From Myxocyprinus asiaticus (lineage: Eukaryota; Chordata; Actinopteri; Cypriniformes; Catostomidae): a stretch of DNA of 64,000 nt. Under the pieces are notes generated by a model. It saw only the letters and a program-made list of their open reading frames with translations, did not search any database and was not told the DNA's origin. Where the stretch lies: the NCBI RefSeq assembly GCF_019703515.2, contig NC_059382.1, positions 13,433,001 through 13,497,000 of the forward strand, in the 5' to 3' direction. Positions 47,679 through 59,404 of this stretch are shown one piece after another (position 1 is the stretch's first letter; each line of letters opens with the position of its first letter). The translations under genes and the position numbers were made by a program.

Positions 47679-48419
47679 TATGTTTCATTCTGTGCTTCAT
47701 ATCTTAAGGCAAAATAAATGAGAGAAAATGTGCTTTTTTAACTTTGGTAACAGCACTAGCATTCAGTCCCTTTACAAGGGCTCATGCACATCAAACAGCA
47801 TCTATTGCACGCAGAGAGATGATGAGAGAGATGCACGTAGAGAGATGGATTTACAGTCCAACAGAAACTATTGATTTCTTGTGTTCCATTGTGTGGAGTA
47901 CTAATTTTCACCTACATGTTAAAACTAAAAAATGAGGGAATTTTGCACACTGTGAACATGGAATGTGCATAACATACTTAAAATGTTGCGCAATACATGC
48001 AATCCTGCTCCAAAATTCATGTTTTTTTTTTTTTTCTGTTATTTTCTACTCATTGATATTTATTGCTGCTATGACACTTGGAAAAGAGCGAGAACAGTTC
48101 GAGAAGAACGTGCTCAGTGTCTGCACACTCACACGCTGTGCCAAGCCGTGTCCAGTATATTATGCGAACGCGCCGTCTTTGCGAGCTAAATATAATCGTG
48201 CTCGGTCCTCTCTAGGTGCTCTGTTAGAAGATTTTGTTCGCTCCGTGTCATTTCTGTGCTCTCTCAATTGTTGTCTGCTTCGTGATTCGGACCTTGCCGA
48301 CGCCCAGACTTTCAGTGAATAACGACTTCAATTTCTGTCTGTTTCTCACCCAAAGCTATCATTTCACTATATAGACTTGGAATATAGCATACGAGTAATA
48401 TTAACAACTTTTACTATAC
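47679..48419. other. Intronic stretch, no gene seen
   Basis: Contains a 119-codon + strand ORF (47963-48322) without recognisable features. Confidence 0.35.
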
Positions 48420-48595
48420 TATTATGGTGCTTTTGCATCCTTTTTGAAGCATGTAAGCTCCAGTCCCCATTTACTCTAACTGCATGGAAAAAAGCAACCA
48501 GTACATTCTTCAAAAGTTCCCCTTTTTTGTTCCACAGAAGAACTAAAGTCATACAGGTTTGGAACAGCTTGGATGAGGGTGAACTATTTCTTTAA
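48420..48595. mobile_element. Angel-like MITE, right arm (copy 6)
   Basis: TTTGTTCCACAGAAGAACTA, GTCATACAGGTTTGGAACAG and terminus GGGTGAACTATTTCTTTAA. Left terminus not found. Confidence 0.65.
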
Positions 48596-49990
48596 CTATC
48601 TATGCATGACTTCACTAAAAGGAATGTTAATAATAAGAAACGTTACAAGGACTCATTTATTTCTAAATGGCTTAAACTTTTGCACAAATATTATCATTAA
48701 CTGGCTTTTACCGGTATCCAAGATATCCACTTCTTTTATTAATCTAGATAATCTGGGGGGGGGGGGGGGGTTATAAAGTAGGTATTAGAATATTGGGGGT
48801 GGGTAGGCAGGTTTGTGGGTTACATATCATCTTGATCTTAAGTAAACTGTTCCTCCAGAAGTGCAAACATTAGGACTTTTAATATGCAAGGAGAGAACCA
48901 GCTCAGTGGACTACTGGCACCAACACAACGGACCACACTCTAGTGCATTCTACACTTAAAAAGTCTTTGTCAGTGTCCCTACAGACCATAACATACAGTA
49001 TTTTTCAGTATTTGGTGCAGCTAAAGGGCTACTGACACACGGCATGCTTACTCCTTACTGTCTAGTATAGGGTCATAAAGAATACTTAATTTAACATAAC
49101 CATGAATCACCTGACATTATAGACTTAGGGTCTGTTGTTAGCCACTGCACCACGCTTAATTAAATAATGTTGCAAAAGCCCAAGGTTTAGATGTATAATA
49201 TTTAATAATCCAACATTATTGTGGCGAGAAGTCTATCCACCTATGATAAATGCTCAAAAATGAATCTGACCAGTCATGTTCTTCTTAGACATCTCATTTA
49301 TGCTTGAGATCCTGCTAGGGCACTGCAACACGGGGAACTAAATAGTATTATCTTTTCAAAAAGCACAAAGATTTACAGCTGATGAGATAATGTCTTGTTC
49401 CTCATAGCTACTTTTAGGACCTTACACAAGCACTTGAAGAGTCTCTATTAGACTAAACATTTACTATGAGGTAAGCAAGGTGCCAAAGTCATCTTTTAAT
49501 GGCAATTACACTAACAATGTATCTGTAGAGATTTACTGAGCTAGGCTACTATTAACACAGGCAGAACAGCACTATTTTCATTTAAAATATTTCACGTGTA
49601 GTGCTTGCAAGCACCTTCTATAAATGCAGAGTGTATCTGATACTGTACAGGATGCTTATATAGGAAATAAGTATTTGCCACTTGCACTGCTCTGACACGC
49701 CTTTGAATACTTTTTATTAGTAGTATGCAATTTTGATAAAAACAACCTAACGGATCATATGTACATGCCTGCATGTAAACATTCAAGGAAAATAATGAAG
49801 ACACAAAATGGAAACGTCAGCTCCCACCACCCCATCATCAGCGTGTGACATTAATCCTCTGCTTATTTTCTATACGCAGAAAACGTTTTACAACAATACA
49901 ATGCATTGCGGATTCAGCATCCGCTGCGAATGCTTTGATCTAATAGAGCAGTAAATGAAGCAGAAAACGTATTTTCGCAGCCGCCCTTAC
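48596..49990. other. Intronic stretch, no gene seen
   Basis: Contains a G16 run (48755-48770). No supportable ORF. If the donor at 49990 is right, this is the 5' end of the nrip1 intron. Confidence 0.35.
48755..48770 (+). repeat. G16 homopolymer
   Basis: Uninterrupted run of 16 G. Confidence 0.95.
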
Positions 49991-50259
49991 CTGTTCAGAT
50001 GGTGAAAGAAGAGAGTCCCGTTGAAAATTATGCTGCATTTAGGGAACTGTCGGAAACATGCGTAATATATTCTCTCTACGAACAACTCCGATATAAAAAA
50101 CGTAAACGTGAATGGGGTTAACAGCATCTATTCCCCAACATGTGCGGTTTTCTACTGCTCTTGAGTCCTGCAATCAGTCGCTTGACTGAATTGTTTATTC
50201 AAGGAATCCCCGGCACTCTGCAATGCCATGTTCACTCCTCCTACCCTCAGCATGGACGC
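49991..50259 (-). promoter_or_regulatory. Candidate nrip1 noncoding first exon and proximal promoter
   Basis: The minus strand shows a strong splice donor, CATCTGAACAG|GTAAGGGCGG, with the exon end at 49991. The 270 bp before it is non-repetitive and richer in CpG than its surroundings, and it has an AATAAACAA TATA-like stretch. It is bounded upstream by a hAT insertion at 50260. The orientation fits nrip1, and a distant noncoding exon is typical of the gene. No transcript evidence is available, so the assignment is inference. Confidence 0.33.
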
Positions 50260-50892
50260 TAGTGAGATCCGATTCGCGAACGAATGGTTGTTTTATTGAT
50301 TCAATTGAACCGAGTCGCAAAGCGTTTTTGAATCACCTGAGAGTACCAGTACAAAACTGTACGACGGTAACGACAGTTTTCGACAAAATACCACTGTAAT
50401 TACATATTACTTAAATTAAATCATAAGAAATGAACAAGGGATCTTATTCAAACACCGTAAGAAGCTATTAGAATCGTTATGTCATTTTGTTTAGCCTATA
50501 GCCTATTTTTATTTATTTCCATGATAGTGGTGACTGACACTAAGTAACCATCGTTTTTTGTAGTTACAACTATTTTAGCAGAAATTAAAGCTACCATGGT
50601 AAATTTCTGTAAGGTTTAGGGGTAAAAATATGGTTTGAAGTCTATAAAACAATGCACTATAGGCTTAATTAATCAGAGAAAAATGTTAAACAACAGTTTA
50701 ACTAAAGTTGCATTTTACTACAAAAAACAAAACAAAACAAAACAAAAAAACAGAAACGTAAAATGTCTTGTGGGGACTTTTAGAGAGACTTTTGAGTGAT
50801 TACTCAAATGAATTGGTGAATCGTTTAATCCGGCTCAGTGAAACGAATCATCCAAACGAACCGATTCGCTTAGATCGGACTTCCCAGTGCTA
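50260..50892. mobile_element. hAT-type element, 633 bp, perfect 8-bp TSD, beside candidate first exon
   Basis: ATGGACGC flanks it at 50252-50259 and 50893-50900. Left TAGTGAGATCCGATTCGCGA; right (reverse complement) TAGCACTGGGAAGTCCGATC. GAACGAAT/ATTCG-type subterminal motifs occur at both ends. No ORF. Confidence 0.85.
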
Positions 50893-50900
50893 ATGGACGC

Positions 50901-51809
50901 CATAGTACGCCTCCCTTAAAACCACAGCTTAACTATCTGTCCTATCTCTAACCCATGTCTAACCCATGACTTGTATGATCACATGTAACCAGCACAGGGG
51001 AGGTAAACACATGACTCTCGGATTGTCCTTATGGTATTATTGCTTATATTGTAACTCATGCAAGCCATTTAAAATATTGTATTCTTTACTATTTCAATTG
51101 CATGAAGCAAAAGTTTATATAATAGAAAAAATACATATAATCAAGAGTAATGTAAACATCACATATGCAAAAATTGTAACGTAATTTGTATTTATTTTTT
51201 ACATATATTTTAGGGTTTTAGTTTTAAAGTCTAAAGATATGTTGATTTTGTTATGGTTATTATAATGACAAATGTTATTATGTTAATATGTTATCAAATG
51301 TTATCTCATTACTCATTCCTCTTGTTATTTATTTTGAAAAATCAAAGATCTGATTTTGCTTGCTTTGATTTTGGTTGTGAACATGAATGTTCACATTCAA
51401 TGACAAAAAGGTTTAATGTCACAGTCTTCTTAGTCCAGCCTTTCTATGCCTTGAGATTTGACCATTTTTACACCGAGTTCACACCTCTTGGCACCCCATA
51501 TGACCAGCCAGCAATTCTGGCTGAAGAAAACAAGCCCCATTGAGGTTACAGATGGGCAATATCCTGATGGGACATAGTATCAGTCATCATGTTTTTCACA
51601 GCTTTCTCTTGCATACAAGGAGATGTTAACATCCCAGATGCCCCTCCTTACTAGATACTCTCTCCCTCCCAAGACAGTCACATGTTTCACTTGAGAAAAA
51701 CCTTTTGCTCATGTGTGATGTTAACACACTTCACATTCTGAGGGCTCTAATACAAGTAGATATTGTTGAAGATATGGTTATGCCCATTAGTGGTGCAGGG
51801 AAAAATAGT
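50901..51809. other. Flanking stretch, no gene seen
   Basis: No supportable ORF or repeat. If 50 kb is the nrip1 start, this is distal promoter. Confidence 0.35.
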
Positions 51810-52067
51810 TTTAAAGATATATTTCACTCAAAAATGAAAATTCTGTCATTGTTTTCCCACCGTCATGTTCCAAACACAAATTACTTTTTCCCCATGAAAC
51901 AAAAGGAGATGTTAGGCAGAATCTTAGCCTCAGTCATCATTCACTTTCATTGCATTTTTTTGTCCATACAATGAAAGTGAATGGTGATGTCTACGGAAAA
52001 AAGAAAGTCATTTGGGCTGGAACAACATGAAGATGAGTAAATTAATTTTCATTTATGGCTGAAAAAT
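51810..52067. mobile_element. Angel-like palindromic MITE (copy 7)
   Basis: AAATGAAAATTCTGTCATTG, GGAGATGTTAGGCAGAATCT and a partial inverse arm ATGAAGATGAGTAAATTAAT. Both termini decayed. Confidence 0.75.
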
Positions 52068-53000
52068 CACATCAAGAGATGGTCAATGCAGAACCTCTGG
52101 AAATTATAATGCTTTTTTAACTGTGTATATTTAGAGAGTTAAATCTACCAGCTCTAAGATTTTTATCACGGCGAAACCAAAGTCAAACGAGTATACTGTA
52201 TGTCCTTTAAATTATATATATAATCTTGGGATTATGTCACATACATTTCCTCTGTGGGACTCCAAAAAAGAAATAGAAGTTCAAACACTGATCTGACCAG
52301 ACAGCAGAGTCTAAAATATAGGGACTAGGCCCCAGCATGTGATGGACACAAAGGGAAACTATAGGTCTGCCAGGAGACAATGACCTTTGATTCCACTGAT
52401 TTTCCTTGAACTTTCAATGACCAGGAAGAGCAAAGGCTCCCTGGGCAGCCAGGTGCAAATAAGGATATGGGGTGAGAAGCGTAAACTGCCATTTCCCCTT
52501 TGGACTCGAATACAAAGGCTGCAGGTCTTGCCAAAGAGGCCGCCGTAGAAAGGAGAATTACTGTTTAACACAATATTGACACAATCACTGAAAGCAGGCA
52601 TTGTGAAGTGAGAGTATGATGAATGCTGACTAAGCAAGCAGCCAAAACTACTTAAAATACTTAGAAATACACATATGACAGAAGCTGACAAAATAAAACT
52701 GTCACATTATTTATGTGTCATTAGCATAGGGCAGCATTGCTATGTGATAACTTGCATCAACCAGCAACTGGCATTGTGTTGAACTGCTGATGGGTTTTTT
52801 CCACTTTATCTAAAAATTTTATAAAAATGTGTTTGGAATGCACTTCAAATGACAATGTACATTTCCTATAGAAATATCTACAAAGGTCTAGCGCATCATT
52901 TTTAACTGTTAAATACAGTGTGGCGTTTTCAGCAGCCTAGAGCAGCTAGTCTTTTGTGCTGGTGGTATACCAAGCTTTTTTAAAAGAACTTTTTAAGGTT
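52068..53000. other. No gene seen
   Basis: A 110-codon minus-strand ORF (52359-52691) shows no recognisable domain. No repeat recognised. Confidence 0.35.
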
Positions 53001-53489
53001 AAAGGGTTGATCTCTCTTTTATGCAACATAAAAGTACTCCAGATGACTCTTGTGGTTAAATCCATATCTTTTGAAGCAATATGATAGGTGTGGGTGAGAA
53101 ACAGTTCAATATTTAAGTCCTTTTTTCTTCACTTTCTCCTTCTGTGTTTGATGATTCACATTCTTTGTGTATATCATGAGGAGATATAAAAATAATGACT
53201 TTAATATTGATCTATTTCTCACCCATACCTATCATATCATGTCTGAACACATGGATTTAACCACTGAAGTCATATGTATTACTATTATGCTCCCTTTATG
53301 TGGATTTTGGAGCTTTATAATTTTGGCACCCATTCACTTGCATTGTGAGAGAACCTACAGAGATGAGATATTCTTCTAAAAATCTTAATTTGTGTTCTGC
53401 AGAAGAAAGAAAGTCATACACATCTGGGATGCCAGGAGGGTGAGTAAATCATGAGAGAATTTTCATTTTTGGGTGAACTATCCCTTTAA
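53001..53489. mobile_element. Angel-like palindromic MITE (copy 8), second arm type
   Basis: Right arm GTGTTCTGCAGAAGAAAGAA, ACACATCTGGGATGCCAG and terminus GGGTGAACTATCCCTTTAA. Inner arms ATGATAGGTGTGGGTGAGAA and TTCTCACCCATACCTATCAT pair across the centre. Confidence 0.8.
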
Positions 53490-55090
53490 GACCAATGTGA
53501 TCTATAATCTTTACAAGGTGCATTTATGCTTTTATTTGTTCCTCTTAAAGTGAGAGGGTATTGCATTTAAAAACATTTAGCAAAGCACTCCGTTTTCCCA
53601 AAGGAGTTGTTTTGGCCAGCGGTTGCCATTCATATATATTGTAGCATTTCCTGTCCATTAATGTGCCAATTATTTGCTTTTTTTTTTTTTTTTTTTTTTA
53701 AGAGTATGTCAATATCCAGACTGATTGGATGATGGCACATAATAGTTTATCAGTGTCTTTTAGCTTGTTTGAATGTCTTCCTATGCAGTGGCCGAAGGAA
53801 GCACTGTGGCTTTTAGACATGCTTATTTGAGGTGAGACACTCTGTGGATTTTGGCCTTGTCTCATAATGTAACCCTCATTATTTCCCTGAGCATTGCAGA
53901 TCAATAAATGCTGTTTATGCATGCAGCCCACATACACTGCACTACATTTGAGAGAAAGTAAGGTTGCTATTATGGCCGCTTAAGATCTGGCACAGTTTCA
54001 GAGTCCAAAGAAGAGTCACTGAAAATAAAAGACTAAAGTACTAATCAAAAATGTCTCAATGGATGGGGAATCATTATGGTCTTTCTTCTTTGTGCAAAAG
54101 AGAGCTTGTTGTCAAATAATAGTTAAATTAAACCATTTATTATTCTTATCAGAGAACCATAAACAGTTGTATACATGAATTTAAAAGATGTCACAGATGC
54201 ATGACAAGAAAACTGCTAGATACGGCATTCAGGGGCGATGCTTTTGCTGGCATCCAGGTCAAAGATATTAGAGATCGCAAGAGAACAAATGAGAGGGAAG
54301 TGGAGAAGAAAGAGATTTGGAGAAAAAGGAAATAACCCCATGTGGGTATTATGTGCAGGGTTGTGACACATTGTGGCTCTCTGCATTTGTGTGGCAGAAT
54401 GGAGAGCGGGGGCGGAAGACTTGGCGTTTTGCAGAGGAAAGGCCTCACTGTGTGGACATTGTGCAGCCATGTGTGGCAAAACCACAGTTCACATCTTACC
54501 CGTGTACATTCTCCCAAATTTTCCCAAAGGGATTTTCAATTCTCATTGGCCTTGTTCCCTTTTTATTTGAAAGCGAAAGCATGGAAAATCACTGACCTAG
54601 CTTTGAGGAATCTAAATGTTTAGGGATGTTTGAGCTCTGCGTTACCAGCTTTATAGTTTATAAAATGCACTGAACACTCAGGGTGATTTCATCTACATTG
54701 GTAGGTATTTGAATGTAAAATGTACATGTTCATTTCTGTTTGATTGGTTAGATAAAGACATGTACAATATCAACAATTTAAGCACAGTTCAGGCAGGTCA
54801 TGTGAGTCAAGCTTGCAATCAGCTGATGCTCAGCTGATCATGACGTCCACCAATACAATTGAGACGCTTATCAGAGAAGTCCTCTATGTATTTATTGGAT
54901 GGTCAATGAAAGTCAATGAAACTTTTATACAAAATGTCAAATTAATGTGATAATGTTAAACATATTTAATTTAATTATTAATGAATTATTTATCATAAAG
55001 TGTTACCTATAAACCTCTAATGATTAAGAGTTAAATAAAGTTAAAGAGTTAAATAAATATAAAGTTATTCACACATGAAAGGGGTTTACT
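53490..55090. other. No gene seen
   Basis: Overlapping ORFs around 54190-54620 occupy both strands, none with a recognisable family. Contains a T22 run at 53678-53699. Confidence 0.35.
53678..53699 (+). repeat. Poly-T run
   Basis: About 22 T in a row. Confidence 0.9.
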
Positions 55091-55092
55091 TA

Positions 55093-55163
<71 letters not shown>
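55091..55163. repeat. (TA)n microsatellite
   Basis: About 73 bp of TA with one interruption. Confidence 0.95.
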
Positions 55164-55164
<1 letters not shown>

Positions 55165-55181
55165 CAGATGAGGTTTTTAAG

Positions 55182-55455
55182 GTTAAAGGGATAGTTCACC
55201 CAAAAATGAAAATTATCTTATAATTTAATCACCCTCATGCCATCCCAGATGTATATGACTTTCTGTCTTCAGCAGAACACAAACAAAGATTTTTAGAAGT
55301 ACATTTCAGCTCTGTGGGTCAATATAATGCAAGTGAATGGTGATCAAACCTTCTTTTGTCCACAAATCACATAAAGGAAACATAAAAGTAATCCATAAGG
55401 CTCATATGGTTAAATCCATATCTTCAGAAGCAATATAATAGGTGTGGGTGATACT
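55182..55455 (+). mobile_element. Angel-like MITE, left arm (copy 9), second arm type
   Basis: TTAAAGGGATAGTTCACCC terminus, CATCCCAGATGTATATGACT and TCTTCAGCAGAACACAAAC. It stops at ATAATAGGTGTGGGTGATA, where family A begins. Confidence 0.8.
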
Positions 55456-55460
55456 CTAAA

Positions 55461-55880
55461 ACCTACACCTAAACCTAAACCTAACCTATAGTGTCATAAA
55501 AGCAAACATGAGGAGAAAAACGTAATTGGTTACACAACCATGCATTTTTGTGGTGCTTCTATAACGCTTTTGACTTACTTGTCGACTCGCATACTTTCAG
55601 GACTCATACCCCGCTCTTCAGCTACTGCATAATGCTTAAAAATGCTTGTATATGTAGTTGGTAATGTAATGCAAACTTTAAAATGTATCACCTTTCAAAT
55701 TATGTGCTATAGTAAAAAAATGCTTTGATACCATAACAGCATGTGTGAGGAACAGAGCGAAAAATAATGTGTTGAACTGGTAATCAGGCGTTTTACTCCT
55801 GATTTGTGTGAAAGGGAATAGAAGTCACTGTTGTTGTAGCGCCTCTAGTGTTTATTTTACCAGGAAACTTCTGCAACTTT
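55461..55880 (-). mobile_element. Dispersed repeat family A, copy
   Basis: Landmarks shared with 43605-44165: CATAAAAGCAAACATGAG, GTAGCGCCTCTAGTGTTTAT, GTGTGAGGAACAGAGC. The tRNA-like segment is strongly decayed (55610-55635). The terminal AGACCAGGCTG is missing. Confidence 0.65.
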
Positions 55881-56135
55881 ATTTTTTTATGTCAACAACA
55901 AAAGATACAGGAAGTTTTCTCTCCCTGCTTTTCTGAAGAGCCTATTTATTTATATGAGCCCATTATATTTATTATCCCGTTTATTTCCTAATTTCAAACA
56001 TCATTCAAACAGAACATACTATATTGCACAGGAGGAAAACTTAATAATTTGCAAAACTTAATAATGACATATAAGCACAGGTAAGACCATGGATGGCTCC
56101 TCATTACCATGGTTAGGTCAGTGTAGCTAGTCTTA
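55881..56135. other. No gene seen
   Basis: AT-rich, nothing recognised. Confidence 0.35.
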
Positions 56136-56157
56136 AATAATAATAATAATAATAATA

Positions 56158-56203
<46 letters not shown>
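56136..56203. repeat. (AAT)n/(ATT)n palindromic microsatellite
   Basis: About 24 bp of AAT turns directly into about 45 bp of ATT, a self-complementary array. Confidence 0.95.
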
Positions 56204-56207
<4 letters not shown>

Positions 56208-58419
56208 GTATTTATTATTTTTTATATTCAGCAAAACACATTTAGACATTGTATTACAACCGCCACTGTTGTTATAAAGATGAGGGCTAATAGATTCGAC
56301 CTAATAGATGATTTAACATAAAACTATAACATTTTTGTCAAAATATGCAGTTACTTTTATTACTGTAAAATTGTGGAAACATTTTGTAAAGGTGAAAATG
56401 TGTTTATTTTATTTCTTTATTTTATTTTGACACATGCACAGTGTTGCTCTTTTCCTCAGTGCTGTTTAGCATATCGGGACCGCCTACTGTTTGAGAGGTT
56501 TTACTTCCTCCATAGCAATTTAAACTAGAAAATTCTCCCTAGAATTCAAATGGATTTTGAGGTCTGCTTGCTACAATATCAAGGGGAGCCTGGTTGTTTT
56601 CAGAGAGCAGAGCAAATCATGGTTAAATAATGAAGCTGGTTCCATTACATTCACGTGAAAGCTTTCATCGCACAGCAAAAATACCGCAGTGCAGACGAAA
56701 AGCCCTTAGCTGAATGTGAGATTATCATTAAATTTACATCGGCAGCCCTAAATTTCACTTGGGCGACCGCCAAGACATTTTCAATGGGAGAACCTTGGCA
56801 TTGTTCTCTCCCTGCCATCCACAACCCAGTCCCACTAGACCTGCGACCCACTTTTGGGACCCACCAGTTGAGAAACACTGTTCCAGAGACACACTTTATG
56901 TACGACTACTTAGGAATACTAACAGCATCAAATTGGAATATAGACTGCGGAGTCAAACAACAAAATCCTAAATGAATTTTTTTATCAGATTTATGATTCC
57001 ACTTTGAAAACATGCTTTGACTCCTCGTAGCAATAAAATGTAATTTGAGTAAATCTCCCTTGAATCTTGGTTGCATAAATTGGTTAATATTTCTCCCTTG
57101 TGCTGAGGAAGGCATGTGATAATCTTACATTTGAATGGGGCAACCCTATCAAAAGCTGAACTTTTCCATGACAAATTGCTCATGGCAAACTCTACATGAG
57201 TATACCTCTTATCAATGTGCTGAGGTCCACATTTATTTTGCCTTAGGCTGCGGTCTCCTCCATGTGAAGGATCTCATATTATAATCTGCAGATCACATTG
57301 AATAGGACAAGTATCTCATTTCTCATTGTGAGATCCCTCCATTTAGAATACATGGTAAAGGAAAGCCAACCGATTTAGGCCTAGAGTTGAATAGGACTGG
57401 AGGGTGAGGTGCTCAGAGCCAGGGCTGCTAAGTCATCAGGTGGAGGGTCATCTTGGCCTTTTGTGTGATTTAATGTTGGGGAAATGTCACTGGTGAACAT
57501 CCCAGATCTAGCTATTCACTCCCACCCTTTCATTCAGTCAATAGTCAGCTATTAAAGGACAAAGCATTGAATGTTTTCAGCTCATGTGTCTGCTATGTAT
57601 TATTCTCTAAGGATCTGATATTTTATATGCCCTAAAACCAGTGGATTTTACCAAGTGAAAATCAGTCATTTGGCTAGTCAACAATATAAAATGCGAATCA
57701 GTAAGGCTTTGTGTCCCTGAGATTACTAGCACAGTTGGCTCGTTCTTTTTGTTATTATTTTTTAATGAGTTTCTTTTTCTGGCATGTCCTATATTCTTTC
57801 AAAGACATGTCAGAATTGTCCGTCTATCAGTTGCTGGTGCAGACGGGGAGCTGAGAAGCAGGTCAGGTGCTGGTCCACATGTGTCGCGGTGGACGTGTGC
57901 TGAGCGGGTGTGGAGCCCCGCCAAAGCGCTGCGGCGATGTGTCAGACCTGCTCACTCTTTTGTGGCGTGCCATTCATTCTCCTCGCATGCTTTGTTTTCA
58001 CATCTTGTTGACCTACTTTGCACTCTTGGACTAATCCTCCAGGCTCGTTCCACGGGTGGTTGGGGTGGAGCAATTTGCTATGCCTGTTCCTCATTAGAAT
58101 ATAAGACAGCATGAGAAGGCCTCTCAAAAATAAAAGAGAGAGAGAGAGAGAAAAGAAAGGGAAATCATCAAGGACTGTCTGGAATTGGAGCACAAGGCCG
58201 TTACCTGCATTGTCTCAAGGGCCTGGGCTTGAACTCATTTACCAGGGCCTTGGCCTGTTATCACAAGGTCTATTCTGAGTCAATGCATTGTGCTTTTGAG
58301 TAAGGCTATCCATTCTTAGAGAAAATACCTCAAGTTTGTCCCCAGTGTTGGAGGGTTCAGTGAAAATACAACCCTGTTTCGAAGCTGGGCTGGTGCTATT
58401 TGTCAGCTGGACTAGTTTA
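56204..58419. other. No gene seen
   Basis: A CpG-rich patch at 57830-58060 overlaps a 121-codon + strand ORF of no recognised family. Otherwise nothing. Confidence 0.35.
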
Positions 58420-58670
58420 GACCTCAGGCCGAATGGTTACCGTTGCTTAACCATGCCATTCTGTACCGATCCGGCTAGTAACCAATTGTACGTAGGTTGC
58501 AACGTCACTAAAAGCGTTCGACCAGCACAACTGAGTGCGGTTAGCTAACCGTGCTCAGATATCCATGCAGGGAACGGTTTGTAATCGTACCGTACCGAAC
58601 CCTGCTCAAGTAGAAATGCTACCAATACTTCCACCCTTTCTTAGAATTGTTCAGCCCGATGGGGAAAAAC
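58420..58670. mobile_element. Partial copy of the 59405-60160 TIR element
   Basis: CAGGCCGAATGGTTACCG at left, and at right TTCAGCCCGATGGGGAAAAA, the inverse of the TTTTCCACCATCAGGCCGAA terminus seen at 59410. Confidence 0.5.
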
Positions 58671-58744
58671 AACTGGGTGATTCTCACGAAACCTTTCAAG
58701 AAAATGTCCTGGTTATTTTTAACCCCAAATCAATGAAAAAAAAA

Positions 58745-58814
<70 letters not shown>

Positions 58815-59400
58815 TTTTTTTTATTTATATAATTATATTTATATAATTATATATATATATAAAACTATATTTTGCATGAAGAAAAGTCTACATTTTGGGC
58901 TATTAAGATTTATTTCATTGACACTCAAGCCCATTTTACCCCCCGATTCTCATTACCGAAACATGTTCAGACATTTTACTTTTATAATTTTCATTGGTTT
59001 CAATGATGACTCTTATTAACGTGATAGTAATTTTTCTGTACTATAGTAAAAAAACATATACATATATATATATATATAATTATTATTTATTTTTATTTTT
59101 TTACACAATTTTTTTATTTAAAATCAGCTCAAATTAAAGGCAGTACCAAGGGAGTACTACTATGATACTATTATACTTTACAATTTAAATAAGATAATTT
59201 TTTTTCTCGTTGTGGTAATGTGAACTGGGGGGTCAAATTGTGTAAGCAATGCCACATTCAAAATGTTAAAAAAAAATCCTAATGGCTCTAAAAATTAGGC
59301 TTAATTTTCTATATGCAAAATATAATTTCTTATTCGATTCTTTTGAGTTTAGAGTCAAATAGGACATTTTCTTGACAGGTTTCAAGAGAATCACCCAGTT
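58671..59400. mobile_element. Long-TIR element, 730 bp
   Basis: A 40-bp inverted terminal repeat (58671-58710 and 59361-59400), 37 of 40 identical by eye; it begins AACTGGGTGATTCTC and ends AAGAAAATGTCCT. The interior holds (AT)n and GGGG-rich words. No ORF. Confidence 0.8.
58749..58810. repeat. (TA)n microsatellite
   Basis: About 62 bp of TA inside the long-TIR element; a smaller TA tract follows at 59063-59079. Confidence 0.95.
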
Positions 59401-59404
59401 ATTG

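Noticed and set aside
47963..48322. 119-codon + strand ORF
   Set aside because: No motif, signal or codon pattern; it starts in a poly-T hydrophobic run and fits chance.
52359..52691. 110-codon minus-strand ORF
   Set aside because: No domain or splice context recognised.
54191..54623. Overlapping ORFs on both strands
   Set aside because: Several frames are open at once on both strands, which reflects low stop-codon density rather than a gene.
55465..55495. Telomere-like CCTAAA words
   Set aside because: Only a few degenerate units, and a similar word occurs at the same place in another copy of family A (43655), so it belongs to that repeat.
57749..58114. 121-codon + strand ORF in a CpG-rich patch
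   Set aside because: No family resemblance; the length is reachable by chance in GC-richer sequence.
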